A stretch of DNA of 64,000 nucleotides, from assembly GCF_001190925.1 (NCBI RefSeq), contig NZ_CP011072.1, positions 1,488,001 through 1,552,000 on the forward strand, read 5' to 3'. Shown here in pieces: positions 9,842 through 21,559 of this stretch. Source of the stretch: Azoarcus sp. CIB. GTDB taxonomy: Bacteria; Pseudomonadota; Gammaproteobacteria; Burkholderiales; Rhodocyclaceae. The notes under the pieces are model-generated. The model did not search any database. It was given only the letters and a program-made list of their open reading frames with translations, and was not told where the DNA came from. Made by a program: the position numbers and the translations under genes. Position 1 is the first letter of the stretch. Each line of letters opens with the position of its first letter.

Positions 9842-11374
9842 TCAGGCGGTGGCGAGCGGGATCTTGCCGATCTTCACCTGCCACTCCTTCGGGCCGGTGT
9901 TGTGCACGCTGGTGCCGTTCGAGTCGACCGCGACCGTCACCGGCATGTCCTGCACGTCGAACTCGTAGATCGCCTCCATGCCCAGATCGGCGAAACCGAC
10001 GACCTTCGCGCTCTTGATCGCCTTCGCGACAAGGTATGCGGCACCGCCGACCGCCATCAGGTAGGCCGACTTGTTGTCGCGGATCGCGTCGATCGCCGTG
10101 GGGCCGCGCTCGGCCTTGCCGACCATGGAGATCAGGCCGGTCTGTTCGAGCATCATGCGCGTGAACTTGTCCATCCGCGTCGCAGTGGTCGGGCCGGCGG
10201 GGCCGACGACTTCATCGCGCACCGGATCGACCGGGCCGACGTAGTAGATCACGCGGTTGGTGAAGTCGACCGGCAGCTTTTCGCCCTTCGCCAGCATGTC
10301 CTGGATGCGCTTGTGCGCAGCGTCGCGGCCCGTCAGCATCTTGCCGTTGAGCAGCAGCACCTGGCCCGGCTTCCACGACGCGACTTCTTCCTTCGTCAGC
10401 GTATCGAGGTTCACGCGCGTGGCGACCTTGGTATCGGCCTGCCAGGTCACGTCCGGCCAGTCTTCCAGCTTCGGCGCTTCCAGCTTCGCCGGACCCGAGC
10501 CGTCCAGCTCGAAGTGCACGTGGCGGGTCGCCGCACAGTTCGGGATCATCGCCACCGGCAGGCTCGCCGCGTGCGTCGGGTAGTCGAGGATCTTGACGTC
10601 CAGCACGGTCGTCAGGCCGCCCAGGCCCTGCGCGCCGATGCCCAGCGCGTTGACCTTCTCGAACAGTTCGAGACGCAGCTCTTCGGCGCGCGTGAGCGTT
10701 GCCCCGGAAGCGGCCTTGTCCTTCAATTCGTGGATGTCGACCGGCGCCATCAGCGATTCCTTCGCCAGCAGCATCGCCTTTTCCGGCGTGCCGCCGATGC
10801 CGATGCCGAGGATGCCCGGCGGACACCAGCCGGCGCCCATCGTCGGCACGGTCTTCAGCACCCAGTCGACGATCGAATCGGACGGGTTCAGCGCGTAGAA
10901 CTTGGTCTTGTTCTCCGAGCCGCCGCCCTTGGCCGCACAGATCACTTCGACGTGATCGCCCGGGACGATCTCGTAATGCACCACCGCGGGGGTGTTGTCC
11001 TTGCTGTTCTGGCGCTTGCCGGCCGGATCGAGCAGCACGGAGGCGCGCAGCTTGTTGTCGACGTTGGTGTAGGCGCGGCGCACGCCCTCGTTGACCATTT
11101 CCTGGACGCTCATCTTCGCGTCCCACTGCACGTTCATGCCCACCTTGAGGAAGACCACGGCGATGCCGGTATCCTGGCAGATCGGGCGATGGCCTTCGGC
11201 ACACATACGCGAATTGGTCAGGATCTGCGCGATCGCGTCCTTCGCCGCGGGGCTCTCCTCACGCTTCCAGGCCTCGCCGAGGGCCTTGATGTAGTCGAGC
11301 GGGTGGTAGTAGCTGATGTACTGGAAGGCATCCGCGACGGACTGGATCAGGTCTTCTTCGCGAATCACGGTCAT
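9842..11374 (-). CDS. fumA: Fumarate hydratase class I (iron-sulfur fumarase)
   Basis: 510 residues, the size of class I, 4Fe-4S-dependent fumarases, which interconvert fumarate and L-malate in the TCA cycle. Cluster-ligand contexts are visible: HRPICQDTG, MGAGWCPPGILGIGIGG and IPNCAATRHVHF. The C-terminal beta domain follows (IYYVGPVDPV, GPAGPTTATRMDKF, MVGKAERG). It stands alone, diverges from acsA and has its own terminator. The oxygen-sensitive cluster fits an organism living at low oxygen. Confidence 0.95.
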   Translation of the reverse strand: MTVIREEDLIQSVADAFQYISYYHPLDYIKALGEAWKREESPAAKDAIAQILTNSRMCAEGHRPICQDTGIAVVFLKVGMNVQWDAKMSVQEMVNEGVRRAYTNVDNKLRASVLLDPAGKRQNSKDNTPAVVHYEIVPGDHVEVICAAKGGGSENKTKFYALNPSDSIVDWVLKTVPTMGAGWCPPGILGIGIGGTPEKAMLLAKESLMAPVDIHELKDKAASGATLTRAEELRLELFEKVNALGIGAQGLGGLTTVLDVKILDYPTHAASLPVAMIPNCAATRHVHFELDGSGPAKLEAPKLEDWPDVTWQADTKVATRVNLDTLTKEEVASWKPGQVLLLNGKMLTGRDAAHKRIQDMLAKGEKLPVDFTNRVIYYVGPVDPVRDEVVGPAGPTTATRMDKFTRMMLEQTGLISMVGKAERGPTAIDAIRDNKSAYLMAVGGAAYLVAKAIKSAKVVGFADLGMEAIYEFDVQDMPVTVAVDSNGTSVHNTGPKEWQVKIGKIPLATA

Positions 11375-11622
11375 GGCGCATCTCCTGGTAAGGCCGGGTC
11401 ATTCGGTAGGGCCGCAATTCTAGCAGTCCGCGGCCGGCGACGTCCCACCGGAATGGGCAGTGTTCCACGGTATGGGGGTGTAAGTCCTGTGTAAGATACA
11501 AAGCCTTAAATGCCGACCAGATCGCGAAGGCAGCATTTTCAGCGAACGATAAATAAGACCGGCTCGACCGGTCGGCCCAGCAGGGCGCTTCAATTACTTT
11601 GAATAGTTGAGGAGAGGTCAGT
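11375..11622. other. Divergent promoter region between fumarase and acsA
   Basis: These 248 bases hold no plausible gene. The acsA side ends in TTGAGGAGAGGTCAGT, a good ribosome site for the ATG at 11623. I could not assign confident promoter hexamers or an operator to either gene. Confidence 0.5.
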
Positions 11623-13596
<1,974 letters not shown>

Positions 13597-13687
13597 CCCA
13601 GCATGACGGGAGACCGGTCCGCAAGAGGCCGGCCCCGCATAAGAATAATTGAGGCAAGCCGGCGCGAGCCGGCAGGGGGAGGAGGAG

Positions 13688-13715
13688 AAGGCGCGCGCAA
13701 GCGCGCCTTTTTTTT
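13688..13715 (+). terminator. Rho-independent terminator after acsA
   Basis: A 9-bp stem AAGGCGCGC/GCGCGCCTT closes a GCAA tetraloop and runs into eight T. It ends the acsA transcript about 90 bases after the stop codon. Confidence 0.92.
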
Positions 13716-13795
13716 CCCGTCCGGAGGGACTGCGTCCCGGGGCCCCGGGCGGGCAACGGTATACTTCGGGTAGCCATCGTCATCATGAGGGAGAC

Positions 13796-13996
13796 ATGAT
13801 GCGCAGAGGTCTGGCTGGTCAGAGGCTCGTTGCGACGTTCCTGGGTGGGGCGTTGCTGTTCAACTATCCCGTGCTGTCCCTGCTCGACAGGTCGGAGCCC
13901 TTCTTCGGCATGCCGATGCTGTGGGCGTGCCTGTTCATCATATGGGCGGCGCTGATCGCCGTGGTCGCGTGGATCGCGGAACGTGGCGCGCGTTGA
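13796..13996 (+). CDS. Small two-helix membrane protein upstream of the symporter-kinase
   Basis: 66 residues from ATGATG at 13796 with a GAGGGAGAC ribosome site. Two membrane helices are clear (LVATFLGGALLFNYPVLSLL and LWACLFIIWAALIAVVAWIA). It lies 10 bp before the SLC5-kinase gene. Small membrane proteins beside SLC5 symporters are common (DUF485, DUF4212), and this may be a partner subunit, though it does not clearly match either family. Confidence 0.75.
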   Translation: MMRRGLAGQRLVATFLGGALLFNYPVLSLLDRSEPFFGMPMLWACLFIIWAALIAVVAWIAERGAR

Positions 13997-14006
13997 GGAG
14001 GCGGGG

Positions 14007-16766
14007 ATGCTGTCGGGCACCGTCGTAGTCGCCGCATCGTTCGCGTACCTGCTGGTGCTGTTCGCGGTGGCCTGGTACGGCGACCGGCGGGCGGAGCAGG
14101 GGCGCTCGATCATCGCGAATCCGTGGACCTACGCGATGTCGCTCGCCGTGTACTGCACGGCGTGGACCTATTTCGGCAGTGTCGGGCGCGCGGCATCCGG
14201 CGGGGTGTGGTTCCTGCCGATCTATCTCGGACCGACGCTCGCGATGAGCCTGTCGTGGGTGGTGCTGCTGAAGATGATCCGCATCTCGCGCACCTACCGC
14301 ATCACGTCGATCGCCGACTTCATCGCCAGCCGCTACGGCAAGAGCCACCTGCTGGGCGGCCTGGTGACCATCATCGCCGTGGTCGGCATGGTGCCGTACA
14401 TCGCCCTGCAGCTGAAGGCGATCTCCAGCGGCTATTCGGTACTCACCGGCAGCGACGACAGCGGCGTATTCCCCTTCGCGACGGCGAGCTGGTTCAACGA
14501 CGGCACACTGTATGTCGCATTGACGCTCGCGCTGTTCACGGTGCTGTTCGGTGCGCGCCACCTCGACGCCGCGGAGCGCCACGAGGGCATGGTCGCCGCG
14601 ATCGCTTTCGAATCGGTCGTCAAGCTGCTGGCTTTCCTCGTCATCGGCGGATTCGTCACCTGGAGCGTGTATGAGGGATTCGACGACATCTTTACGCGTG
14701 CCTTCGCGGACCCCGAGCTCGCCGCGCTGCTGAGCCTGAAGACCGCAAGCAGCGCCGGCTACGGCGGCTGGTTCGCGCTGACGCTGCTGGCGATGCTGTC
14801 TGTGATCTTCCTGCCGCGCCAGTTCCAGGTGACGGTCGTGGAAAACGTGAACGAGCAGCACCTGCGCCGCGCGACCTGGCTCTTTCCGGGCTACCTGTTG
14901 CTGATCAACATCTTCGTGCTGCCGATTGCGTTGGGCGGCCTGTTGTATTTCGGCCGGGGCACGGTCGACCCGGATACCTTCGTGCTTTCGCTGCCGCTCG
15001 CGCACGGCGAGCGGGCGCTTGCGCTGCTGGCCTTTGTCGGCGGCTTCTCCGCGGCGACGGGGATGGTCATCGTCGAGACGATCGCCGTATCCACGATGGT
15101 CTGCAATGACCTCGTGATGCCCCTGCTGTTGGGCACCGAGCGCTTCAAGCGCAGCAATCATCCCGATCTGACCGGCTTGCTGCTGGGCATCCGGCGCGGC
15201 GCGATCGTCGTTGTGCTGCTGCTGGGTTACCTGTATTTCCGTCTTGCCGGCGAGGCCTATGCGCTGGTCAGCATCGGCTTGATCAGCTTCGCCGCGGTCG
15301 CGCAGTTCGCCCCGGCGATGCTGGGCGGCATGTACTGGCGCGGTGGCACGCGCGAGGGGGCGTTCGCGGGACTGCTGGCGGGCTTCGTGGTGTGGGCCTA
15401 CACGTTGATGCTTCCCTCGGTGGCGAAGTCCGGTTGGCTGGACCGGACTTTTCTCGACTACGGGCTCTTCGGGCTGGAATACCTGAGACCGGAGCAGCTC
15501 TTCGGGCTGGGCGGACTCGACAGCATCAGCCATGCGCTGTTCTGGAGCCTGACGGCGAATGTCGCGTGCTATGTGATCGTGTCGCTGGCACGCGTTCCGA
15601 CCGGGCAGGAGGCCACTCAGGCGACCCTGTTCGTCGATGTCTTCAGCCGCGGCCAGGACACGCCTGCGACGTTCTGGCGCGGCAGTGCGCAGATTCAGGA
15701 TCTGCAGCCCCTCGTCGCGCGTTTTCTCGGCGCCGAGCGGGCGCGGCGGATGTTCGAGTCCTACGCGCGCGAGCGCGGCGTTGCGCGTATCGACGACCTG
15801 AAGCCGGATGCCGGACTCGTGCAGTTCGCAGAAACCCAGCTCGCAGGCGCAATCGGCAGCGCATCGGCGCGCGTGATGGTGTCCTCGGTGGTGCAGGAAG
15901 AACCGCTGGGGCTAGACGAGGTAATGGACATCCTCGACGAGGCCTCGCAGGTGCGCGCGTATTCGCACGAGCTGGAGGAGAAGTCGCAGGCGCTGGAAGC
16001 GGCGACGGCCGAGCTGCGGGCCGCCAACGAGCGCTTGAAGGAGCTTGACCGCCTCAAGGACGATTTCATGTCCTCCGTCACCCACGAACTGCGCACGCCG
16101 CTGACCTCGATCCGCGCGTTTTCCGAGATGCTGCTGGACGATCCCGAGATCGATCTCAAGGACCGTACGCGCTTCCTCGGAATCATCGTGTCAGAGACCG
16201 AGCGTCTGACCCGGCTGGTGAATCAGGTGCTGGACATGGCCAAGATCGAGTCGGGCCATGCCGAATGGCACAACACCGACATCGACATGTGCGAACTGGT
16301 GGGGCATGCGGTGGAAACCACCGAACAGCTCTTCCGCGACCGCGCTGCGATGCTCGAACTCGACCTTCCCGACCGGGCGCCGCACCTGCGCGCCGATCGC
16401 GACCGCCTGCTGCAGGTAATGCTGAACCTGATCTCGAACGCGGCGAAGTTCGTGCCGGGCGACTCCGGCGTGGTGCGTGTCCGCCTGACGTGCCAAGCCG
16501 GACAGCTTCGCGTCGATGTCACCGACAACGGTCCGGGGATTCCGCCCGAGCAGCTCGGGGTGATCTTCGAAAAATTCCGCCAGGGTGGCGACGAGCATTC
16601 GCGCCCCCAGGGGACCGGGCTCGGATTGCCGATCAGCCGGCAGATCGTCGAGCACTTCGGCGGCAGGCTGTGGGTGCAGTCAAGGCCGGGCGAAGGCGCG
16701 ACGTTCAGCTTCGTCCTGCCGCTACCGCCCGAGGCCGGCGACGGCCCGGATCGCGCAATGACTTAG
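14007..16766 (+). CDS. SLC5 symporter-sensor histidine kinase (CrbS/CbrA-like)
   Basis: 919 residues from ATG 14007, which has GAGGAGG about 6 bases upstream; the frame is open slightly earlier but without a ribosome site. Residues 1-530 form a sodium/solute symporter-like domain of about 13 helices. A STAC-like linker (near FWRGSAQIQDLQPLVARFLG), a coiled coil and a HisKA domain follow (H-box SSVTHELRTPL, His693). The ATPase domain has NLISNAAKF, DNGPGIP and GTGLGLPISRQI. The architecture is that of CrbS and CbrA; CrbS with CrbR controls acs expression in Vibrio and Pseudomonas. Location beside acsA and a second SLC5 gene supports acetate or short-chain acid sensing. Confidence 0.9.
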   Translation: MLSGTVVVAASFAYLLVLFAVAWYGDRRAEQGRSIIANPWTYAMSLAVYCTAWTYFGSVGRAASGGVWFLPIYLGPTLAMSLSWVVLLKMIRISRTYRITSIADFIASRYGKSHLLGGLVTIIAVVGMVPYIALQLKAISSGYSVLTGSDDSGVFPFATASWFNDGTLYVALTLALFTVLFGARHLDAAERHEGMVAAIAFESVVKLLAFLVIGGFVTWSVYEGFDDIFTRAFADPELAALLSLKTASSAGYGGWFALTLLAMLSVIFLPRQFQVTVVENVNEQHLRRATWLFPGYLLLINIFVLPIALGGLLYFGRGTVDPDTFVLSLPLAHGERALALLAFVGGFSAATGMVIVETIAVSTMVCNDLVMPLLLGTERFKRSNHPDLTGLLLGIRRGAIVVVLLLGYLYFRLAGEAYALVSIGLISFAAVAQFAPAMLGGMYWRGGTREGAFAGLLAGFVVWAYTLMLPSVAKSGWLDRTFLDYGLFGLEYLRPEQLFGLGGLDSISHALFWSLTANVACYVIVSLARVPTGQEATQATLFVDVFSRGQDTPATFWRGSAQIQDLQPLVARFLGAERARRMFESYARERGVARIDDLKPDAGLVQFAETQLAGAIGSASARVMVSSVVQEEPLGLDEVMDILDEASQVRAYSHELEEKSQALEAATAELRAANERLKELDRLKDDFMSSVTHELRTPLTSIRAFSEMLLDDPEIDLKDRTRFLGIIVSETERLTRLVNQVLDMAKIESGHAEWHNTDIDMCELVGHAVETTEQLFRDRAAMLELDLPDRAPHLRADRDRLLQVMLNLISNAAKFVPGDSGVVRVRLTCQAGQLRVDVTDNGPGIPPEQLGVIFEKFRQGGDEHSRPQGTGLGLPISRQIVEHFGGRLWVQSRPGEGATFSFVLPLPPEAGDGPDRAMT

Positions 16767-16791
16767 AATATAAAGAAGGAAAGGGGAGAGC

Positions 16792-17163
16792 ATGGCCAAA
16801 AAAATACTGATTGCCGACGACGAACAGAACATTGTCATTTCACTCGAGTTTCTCATGAAGCGTGAGGGCTACGAGGTGAGCGTCGCCAACGACGGTGATG
16901 AGGCGGCGCGGCGTATCCGCGCCGAAAAACCCGATCTCGTGCTGCTCGATGTGATGATGCCTAAGAAGAGCGGCTTCGAGGTCTGCCAGGAGGTGAAGTC
17001 CAACCCCGAGCTGCAGTCGGTGCGCATCCTGATGCTTACGGCCAAGGGGCGCGACACCGAGGTTGCGAAGGGGCTCGCCCTCGGCGCCGACGCCTACATG
17101 ACCAAACCGTTCTCGACCAAGGAACTCGTGGAGCGCGTACGCAGCATGCTCGCGGAGCGCTGA
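16792..17163 (+). CDS. CheY-like single-domain response regulator
   Basis: 123 residues, only a receiver domain. The acidic pocket is DD at 9-10, the phosphorylation site D53 lies in VLLDVMMPKKSG, and T83 and K105 (MTKPF) are in place. There is no output domain. It lies 25 bp after the kinase and 3 bp before the exonuclease gene. It is the obvious partner of the upstream kinase, but unlike CrbR it lacks a LuxR-type DNA-binding domain, so it must act through another protein, possibly the next gene product. Confidence 0.93.
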   Translation: MAKKILIADDEQNIVISLEFLMKREGYEVSVANDGDEAARRIRAEKPDLVLLDVMMPKKSGFEVCQEVKSNPELQSVRILMLTAKGRDTEVAKGLALGADAYMTKPFSTKELVERVRSMLAER

Positions 17164-17166
17164 CGG

Positions 17167-19335
17167 ATGACCGCTCGTGCGCGCTTCATCCTCGCAGTCT
17201 GCATTCTTGCGTTGCTGATGACCGGCCCCTTCGTCGTGACGACGGGGCTGGTGTGGCTGGAGGCGGGCGAGGCCGACCGGGCGCGGCTCATCGACGTGGT
17301 CGTGCCGCACCTGCCGCTGGGGGCGCTGATGACCATCGTCGGTTTCGCGCTCGGCATGGCCGTCGTGCGCAACCTGTTCCGGCACTACGTGCAGGGACTG
17401 CTGCGCATGGAGGAACACCTCAAGCTGATGCTCGGCGCCAACCGCGAATTCCGCGTCAAGCTCGAGGGTCCGCCCGAGGTGCAGGCGCTGGCGCACGCGG
17501 TCAACGTCCTCGCGCAGCAGCGAGACGAGCTGCTGCAGGACGTCGAGGCGCAGATCGCCCAGGCGAAGCACTCCGTGGAGGAGGAAAAGAACCGCCTCGC
17601 CGCGCTGATGTCGGAACTCACGCAGAGCGTCGTCGTGTGCAACCTCGACGGCCGTATCCTGCTCTACAACCACCGCGCGCGACAGCAGTTCCGCGCCTTG
17701 TCGGATACCCCGGCGGTTGCCGGCGGCGGCGAGCTGATCGGGCTCGGACGCTCGATCTACGCGGTCTTCGAGCGCAATCTCGTCAATCATGCGCTGGAGA
17801 GCATCCAGCACCGGCTGCGGCGCAGCGCGGCACAGCCCGTCGCCAATTTCGTTACGACGACGCGCGCGGGCCAGCTCCTGCGCGCGCAGATGGCGCCGGT
17901 GCTGTCGGTCGAGCAGGAGGAGGGCGGCGAGCGGGCCATCACCGGCTTCATCCTGATGCTCGACAACATCACGCGCACCTTCGAGACCGAATCGAAGCGC
18001 GACCAGATGCTGCACACGCTTACCGAAGGCAACCGCGCGGCGCTCGCCAATGTGCGTGCCGCGGCCGACATGCTCGAATACCCGGATCTGCAGGAAGAGC
18101 TGCGCGAGCGCTTCCGCACCGTGATCCGTGACGAGGTTCGGGCGATGAGTACGCGCCTCGACGACACCGCCAATGAATTTGCTGACTCCCTCAAGGTGCG
18201 CTGGCCGCTCGAGGAGATGCTCGGCGCCGACCTGATCGCCGCGGCGCAGCGACGCATCGAGAATGTCGTCAAGCTGCCGACGAAACTGGAGGAGGTCGAT
18301 GAGACGCTGTGGGTCAAGGTCGACAGCTTCTCGTTGCTGCAGGCCCTGACCTACCTAGCGAATCGCCTGTCGGACGAGTTCGAGGTGCGCGAGGTGCGTT
18401 TCCGCCTGAGCGCAGCGGGCCGGCTGGTCCACCTCGATCTGATCTGGTCGGGCCAGGCGATGAGCACCGAGACGGTGATGAGCTGGGAGCTCGAGCCGAT
18501 GCGCTTCGCCGACGAGAACAGCCCCCTGACGGTGCGCGACGTGATCGAGCGTCACGACGGCGAGATGTGGCTGGAGCGCGAGAAGGTCCGCCACCGCGCG
18601 TTTTTCCGCATCCTGCTGCCGGCCGCCATGCCGCAGGAACAGCTCGACGAGGCGACCATCCTGAAGGGCGAAAGCCGGCCGGAATACTACGACTTCGACC
18701 TCTTCAACTGGTCCGACAAGTCGCGCGCGTTGGACGACCGCCTGCTCAGCGAGCTGACCTACACCGTGTTCGACACCGAGACGACCGGGCTCAACCCCTC
18801 GCAGGGCGACGAAATCATCCAGATTGGCGCGACCCGCATCGTGAACGGCAAGCTGCTGCGTCAGGAGTCGTTCGAGCAGCTCGTCGATCCCTGCCGCTAC
18901 CTGTCGCCCGAATCGGTGCAGATCCACGGCATCACGCAGGAGATGGTCAAGAATCAACCGACCATCGAGGCGGTGCTGCCGGCCTTCCATGCGTTTGCCG
19001 AGGATACCGTGCTGATCGCGCACAACGCGGCATTCGACATGCGCTTCCTGCAGCTGAAGGAAGAGGCGACCGGCATCCGCTTCGATCAGCCCGTGCTCGA
19101 CACGCTGCTGCTGTCCGCCGTCATTCATCCGAACCAGGAATCGCACCGCCTCGAGGCGATCGCCGAACGGCTCAACCTGCCCATCCTCGGACGCCATACC
19201 GCGCTGGGCGACGCGATCGTCACCGCCGAGGTCTTCCTGAAGATGATTCCGCTGCTCGCGGCGATGGGCATTCGCACGCTGCGCCAGGCGCGCGAGGCGG
19301 CCGAGAAGTCGTATTACGCGAGGGTCAAGTATTGA
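17167..19335 (+). CDS. Membrane sensor fused to a DnaQ-type 3'-5' exonuclease
   Basis: 722 residues. Two N-terminal membrane helices (about 7-30 and 48-66) are followed by a HAMP-like linker and coiled coil, a PAS-like domain (145-270), and a degenerate histidine-kinase-like region (280-485) with no H-box and a weak ATPase fold. A complete DEDDh exonuclease domain covers 525-700: ExoI FDTETTGL (D536, E538), ExoII LIAHNAAFD (H619, D624) and ExoIII RHTALGDA (H677, D682). The nuclease residues look intact. Its place in a two-component and acetate-transport cluster suggests signal-linked nuclease or nucleotide cleavage. Nuclease genes near acetate symporters occur in other proteobacteria, but the sensor fusion is striking. 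Confidence 0.88.
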   Translation: MTARARFILAVCILALLMTGPFVVTTGLVWLEAGEADRARLIDVVVPHLPLGALMTIVGFALGMAVVRNLFRHYVQGLLRMEEHLKLMLGANREFRVKLEGPPEVQALAHAVNVLAQQRDELLQDVEAQIAQAKHSVEEEKNRLAALMSELTQSVVVCNLDGRILLYNHRARQQFRALSDTPAVAGGGELIGLGRSIYAVFERNLVNHALESIQHRLRRSAAQPVANFVTTTRAGQLLRAQMAPVLSVEQEEGGERAITGFILMLDNITRTFETESKRDQMLHTLTEGNRAALANVRAAADMLEYPDLQEELRERFRTVIRDEVRAMSTRLDDTANEFADSLKVRWPLEEMLGADLIAAAQRRIENVVKLPTKLEEVDETLWVKVDSFSLLQALTYLANRLSDEFEVREVRFRLSAAGRLVHLDLIWSGQAMSTETVMSWELEPMRFADENSPLTVRDVIERHDGEMWLEREKVRHRAFFRILLPAAMPQEQLDEATILKGESRPEYYDFDLFNWSDKSRALDDRLLSELTYTVFDTETTGLNPSQGDEIIQIGATRIVNGKLLRQESFEQLVDPCRYLSPESVQIHGITQEMVKNQPTIEAVLPAFHAFAEDTVLIAHNAAFDMRFLQLKEEATGIRFDQPVLDTLLLSAVIHPNQESHRLEAIAERLNLPILGRHTALGDAIVTAEVFLKMIPLLAAMGIRTLRQAREAAEKSYYARVKY

Positions 19336-19399
19336 ACGCTGATCCCTTGCGGTGCGCACCGGCGTCGCCCGTGCGCCGCTTGACCGGACGGCTGCCCGC

Positions 19400-21457
19400 A
19401 TGACCGGGCCGTCTCCTTTCGCACGCCGTCTGCGCCGGTACTACCTCTGGTATACGATCAGCTTCATCTGCTTCGTCGGGCTCCTGGCGGTCGGCGAAAA
19501 GATGGGCATGTCGCAAGGCGTGATCGGCCACGTCTTCCTGTTCGCGACCATCGCGATTTACGCGGGCATCGGCGTCATGAGTCGCACCGCCGATGTGACC
19601 GAATACTACGTCGCCGGGCGCCGCGTCCCCGCCATGTTCAATGGCATGGCGACGGCGGCGGACTGGATGAGCGCCGCCTCGTATATCGGTCTTGCCGGCA
19701 CGCTGTATTTCACCGGCTTCGAGGGGCTCGCTTTCGTCACCGGCTGGACGGGTGGCTTCGTGCTCGTCGCGCTGCTGCTCGCTCCCTACCTGCGCAAATT
19801 CGGGCAATACACGATTCCCGACTTCCTCGGCGCGCGCTACCAAGGCAACGTCGCCCGCGTCGTCGGGCTGATCGCCGCGGTCATCGCCAGCTTTGTTTAC
19901 CTGGTCGCGCAGATCTACGGGGTAGGGCTGATCACCAGCCGCTTCGTCAGCGTCGAGTTCGAGATCGGGCTCTTCGTCGGTCTGGCGGGTATCCTGGTAT
20001 GTTCCTTCCTCGGCGGCATGCGCGCGGTGACCTGGACGCAGGTCGCGCAGTACGTGATCCTGATCGTCGCCTACCTCGTGCCGGTCACGATCCTTTCATA
20101 CAAGGTCACCGGTGTGCCCGTCGCGCCGGTGATGTACGGTACGGTGCTCGGCAAACTCTCCGAAAAGGAGAGCGAACTGCTTACCGACAGCGCCGAAGTG
20201 GCCGTGCGCAAGCAGTTCGCCAAACGAGCTGGCGACTATGAAGCCAAGATTGCCTACCTGCCGGATTCGCTCGATGCGGAGCGCCGCGAGCTCATCGAGC
20301 ACCTCAACCAGCTGCGCCTGAACAACGCTCCCGCGCGCGACATTGCACACACCGAACGAGCCCTGCGCGATCTGCCACGCACGCCGGATCAGGCGCGTCA
20401 GCAATGGGAGCGCGCGCGTGTCGAGGCGATCGAGCGCTCGCGTCCGCCGCCGCGGCACGCCCAGGCCCACCCCGGCGACACGCCCGAACAGCGTGAGGTC
20501 GCACGCAACAACTTCCTCGCGCTGGTGTTCGTGCTGATGGTCGGGACCGCTGCGCTGCCGCACGTCCTGATGCGCTACTACACGACCCCCGGGGTTGTCG
20601 AGGCACGCAAGTCGGTGTTCTGGGGCCTGTTCTTCATCTTCCTCCTATATGTCACGGCGCCGGCTTATGCAGTGTTCGCGAAGTGGGAGGTGTACAACAA
20701 CCTCATCGGCACCAGCATTTCAATGCTGCCAAACTGGATCGTCTCGTGGGGCAAGGTGGGCATGGTCAATATCGAGGACATCAACGGCGACGGCATCCTG
20801 CAGCTCGCCGAACTGAGCCTCAACACCGACGTGATCCTGCTCGCGACGCCCGAGATCGCCGGTCTGCCCTACGTGATCTCGGGGCTTGTTGCCGCCGGCG
20901 GCCTGGCCGCCGCGCTATCGACCGCCGACGGACTCCTGCTGACGATATCCAACGCGTTGTCACACGATCTTTACTACAAGGTCATCAACCCGAGCGCCAG
21001 CACCCAACGCCGCCTGGTCATCTCCAAGTCGCAGCTGCTGGTCGTCGCCGTCGTCGCCGCGTGGGTCGCCTCGATGCGCCCGGACAACATCCTGTTCATG
21101 GTCGGCCTCGCGTTCTCCATCGCCGCAGCGGCCTTCTTCCCCGCGCTGGTGCTGGGCATCTTCTGGAAGCGCGCTAACCGGCCCGGTGCGGTCGCCGGCA
21201 TGCTCGCCGGGCCTGCCGTGACGCTCTACTACTTCGTCAGCACCCACGCATTCTTCGGCGGATCGATGGACAACGCCTGGTTCGACATCAACCCGATCTC
21301 CAGCGGCGTGTTCGGCGTGCCGCTGGGCTTCCTCACCATCGTCGTCGTCAGCCTGCTCACCCCGCCGCCGCCGCCGGAAGTGCGGGCGCTGGTCGATTAC
21401 GTGCGCTACCCGCGGCTGCCGGCCGATGATCCGGGCATCTTCACCGAATCGAAGTAG
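19400..21457 (+). CDS. Sodium:solute symporter, VC_2705-type subfamily (acetate/short-chain acid)
   Basis: 685 residues from ATG 19400; a longer GTG start is possible but has no ribosome site. It is an SLC5 transporter (RTADVTEYYVAGRRVPAMFNGMATAADWMSAASYIGLAGTLYFTG, RYQGNVARVVGL, AALSTADGLLLTISNALSHDL). A charged, Arg-rich soluble insertion sits at roughly residues 240-370 between helices, the hallmark of the VC_2705 subfamily. It closes the acetate cluster. Likely imports acetate or a related acid with Na+; substrate is inferred from context. Confidence 0.85.
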   Translation: MTGPSPFARRLRRYYLWYTISFICFVGLLAVGEKMGMSQGVIGHVFLFATIAIYAGIGVMSRTADVTEYYVAGRRVPAMFNGMATAADWMSAASYIGLAGTLYFTGFEGLAFVTGWTGGFVLVALLLAPYLRKFGQYTIPDFLGARYQGNVARVVGLIAAVIASFVYLVAQIYGVGLITSRFVSVEFEIGLFVGLAGILVCSFLGGMRAVTWTQVAQYVILIVAYLVPVTILSYKVTGVPVAPVMYGTVLGKLSEKESELLTDSAEVAVRKQFAKRAGDYEAKIAYLPDSLDAERRELIEHLNQLRLNNAPARDIAHTERALRDLPRTPDQARQQWERARVEAIERSRPPPRHAQAHPGDTPEQREVARNNFLALVFVLMVGTAALPHVLMRYYTTPGVVEARKSVFWGLFFIFLLYVTAPAYAVFAKWEVYNNLIGTSISMLPNWIVSWGKVGMVNIEDINGDGILQLAELSLNTDVILLATPEIAGLPYVISGLVAAGGLAAALSTADGLLLTISNALSHDLYYKVINPSASTQRRLVISKSQLLVVAVVAAWVASMRPDNILFMVGLAFSIAAAAFFPALVLGIFWKRANRPGAVAGMLAGPAVTLYYFVSTHAFFGGSMDNAWFDINPISSGVFGVPLGFLTIVVVSLLTPPPPPEVRALVDYVRYPRLPADDPGIFTESK

Positions 21458-21540
21458 GCGGGAGGTATCTGCGCCTTGGCGGGCGCGCCGGAATTCTCCG
21501 CGGAGCGCGAAAATGGGGTTCCGTATCGCGAGTGTTCTGC

Positions 21541-21546
21541 TACAAT
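21541..21546 (+). promoter_or_regulatory. -10 element of the tRNA-Ser promoter
   Basis: TACAAT lies 13 bases before the tRNA 5' end, a good sigma-70 -10 match and the usual distance for tRNA genes. The -35 is weak (near 21518-21524). Confidence 0.6.
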
Positions 21547-21559
21547 GCGCGCCTTCCAC

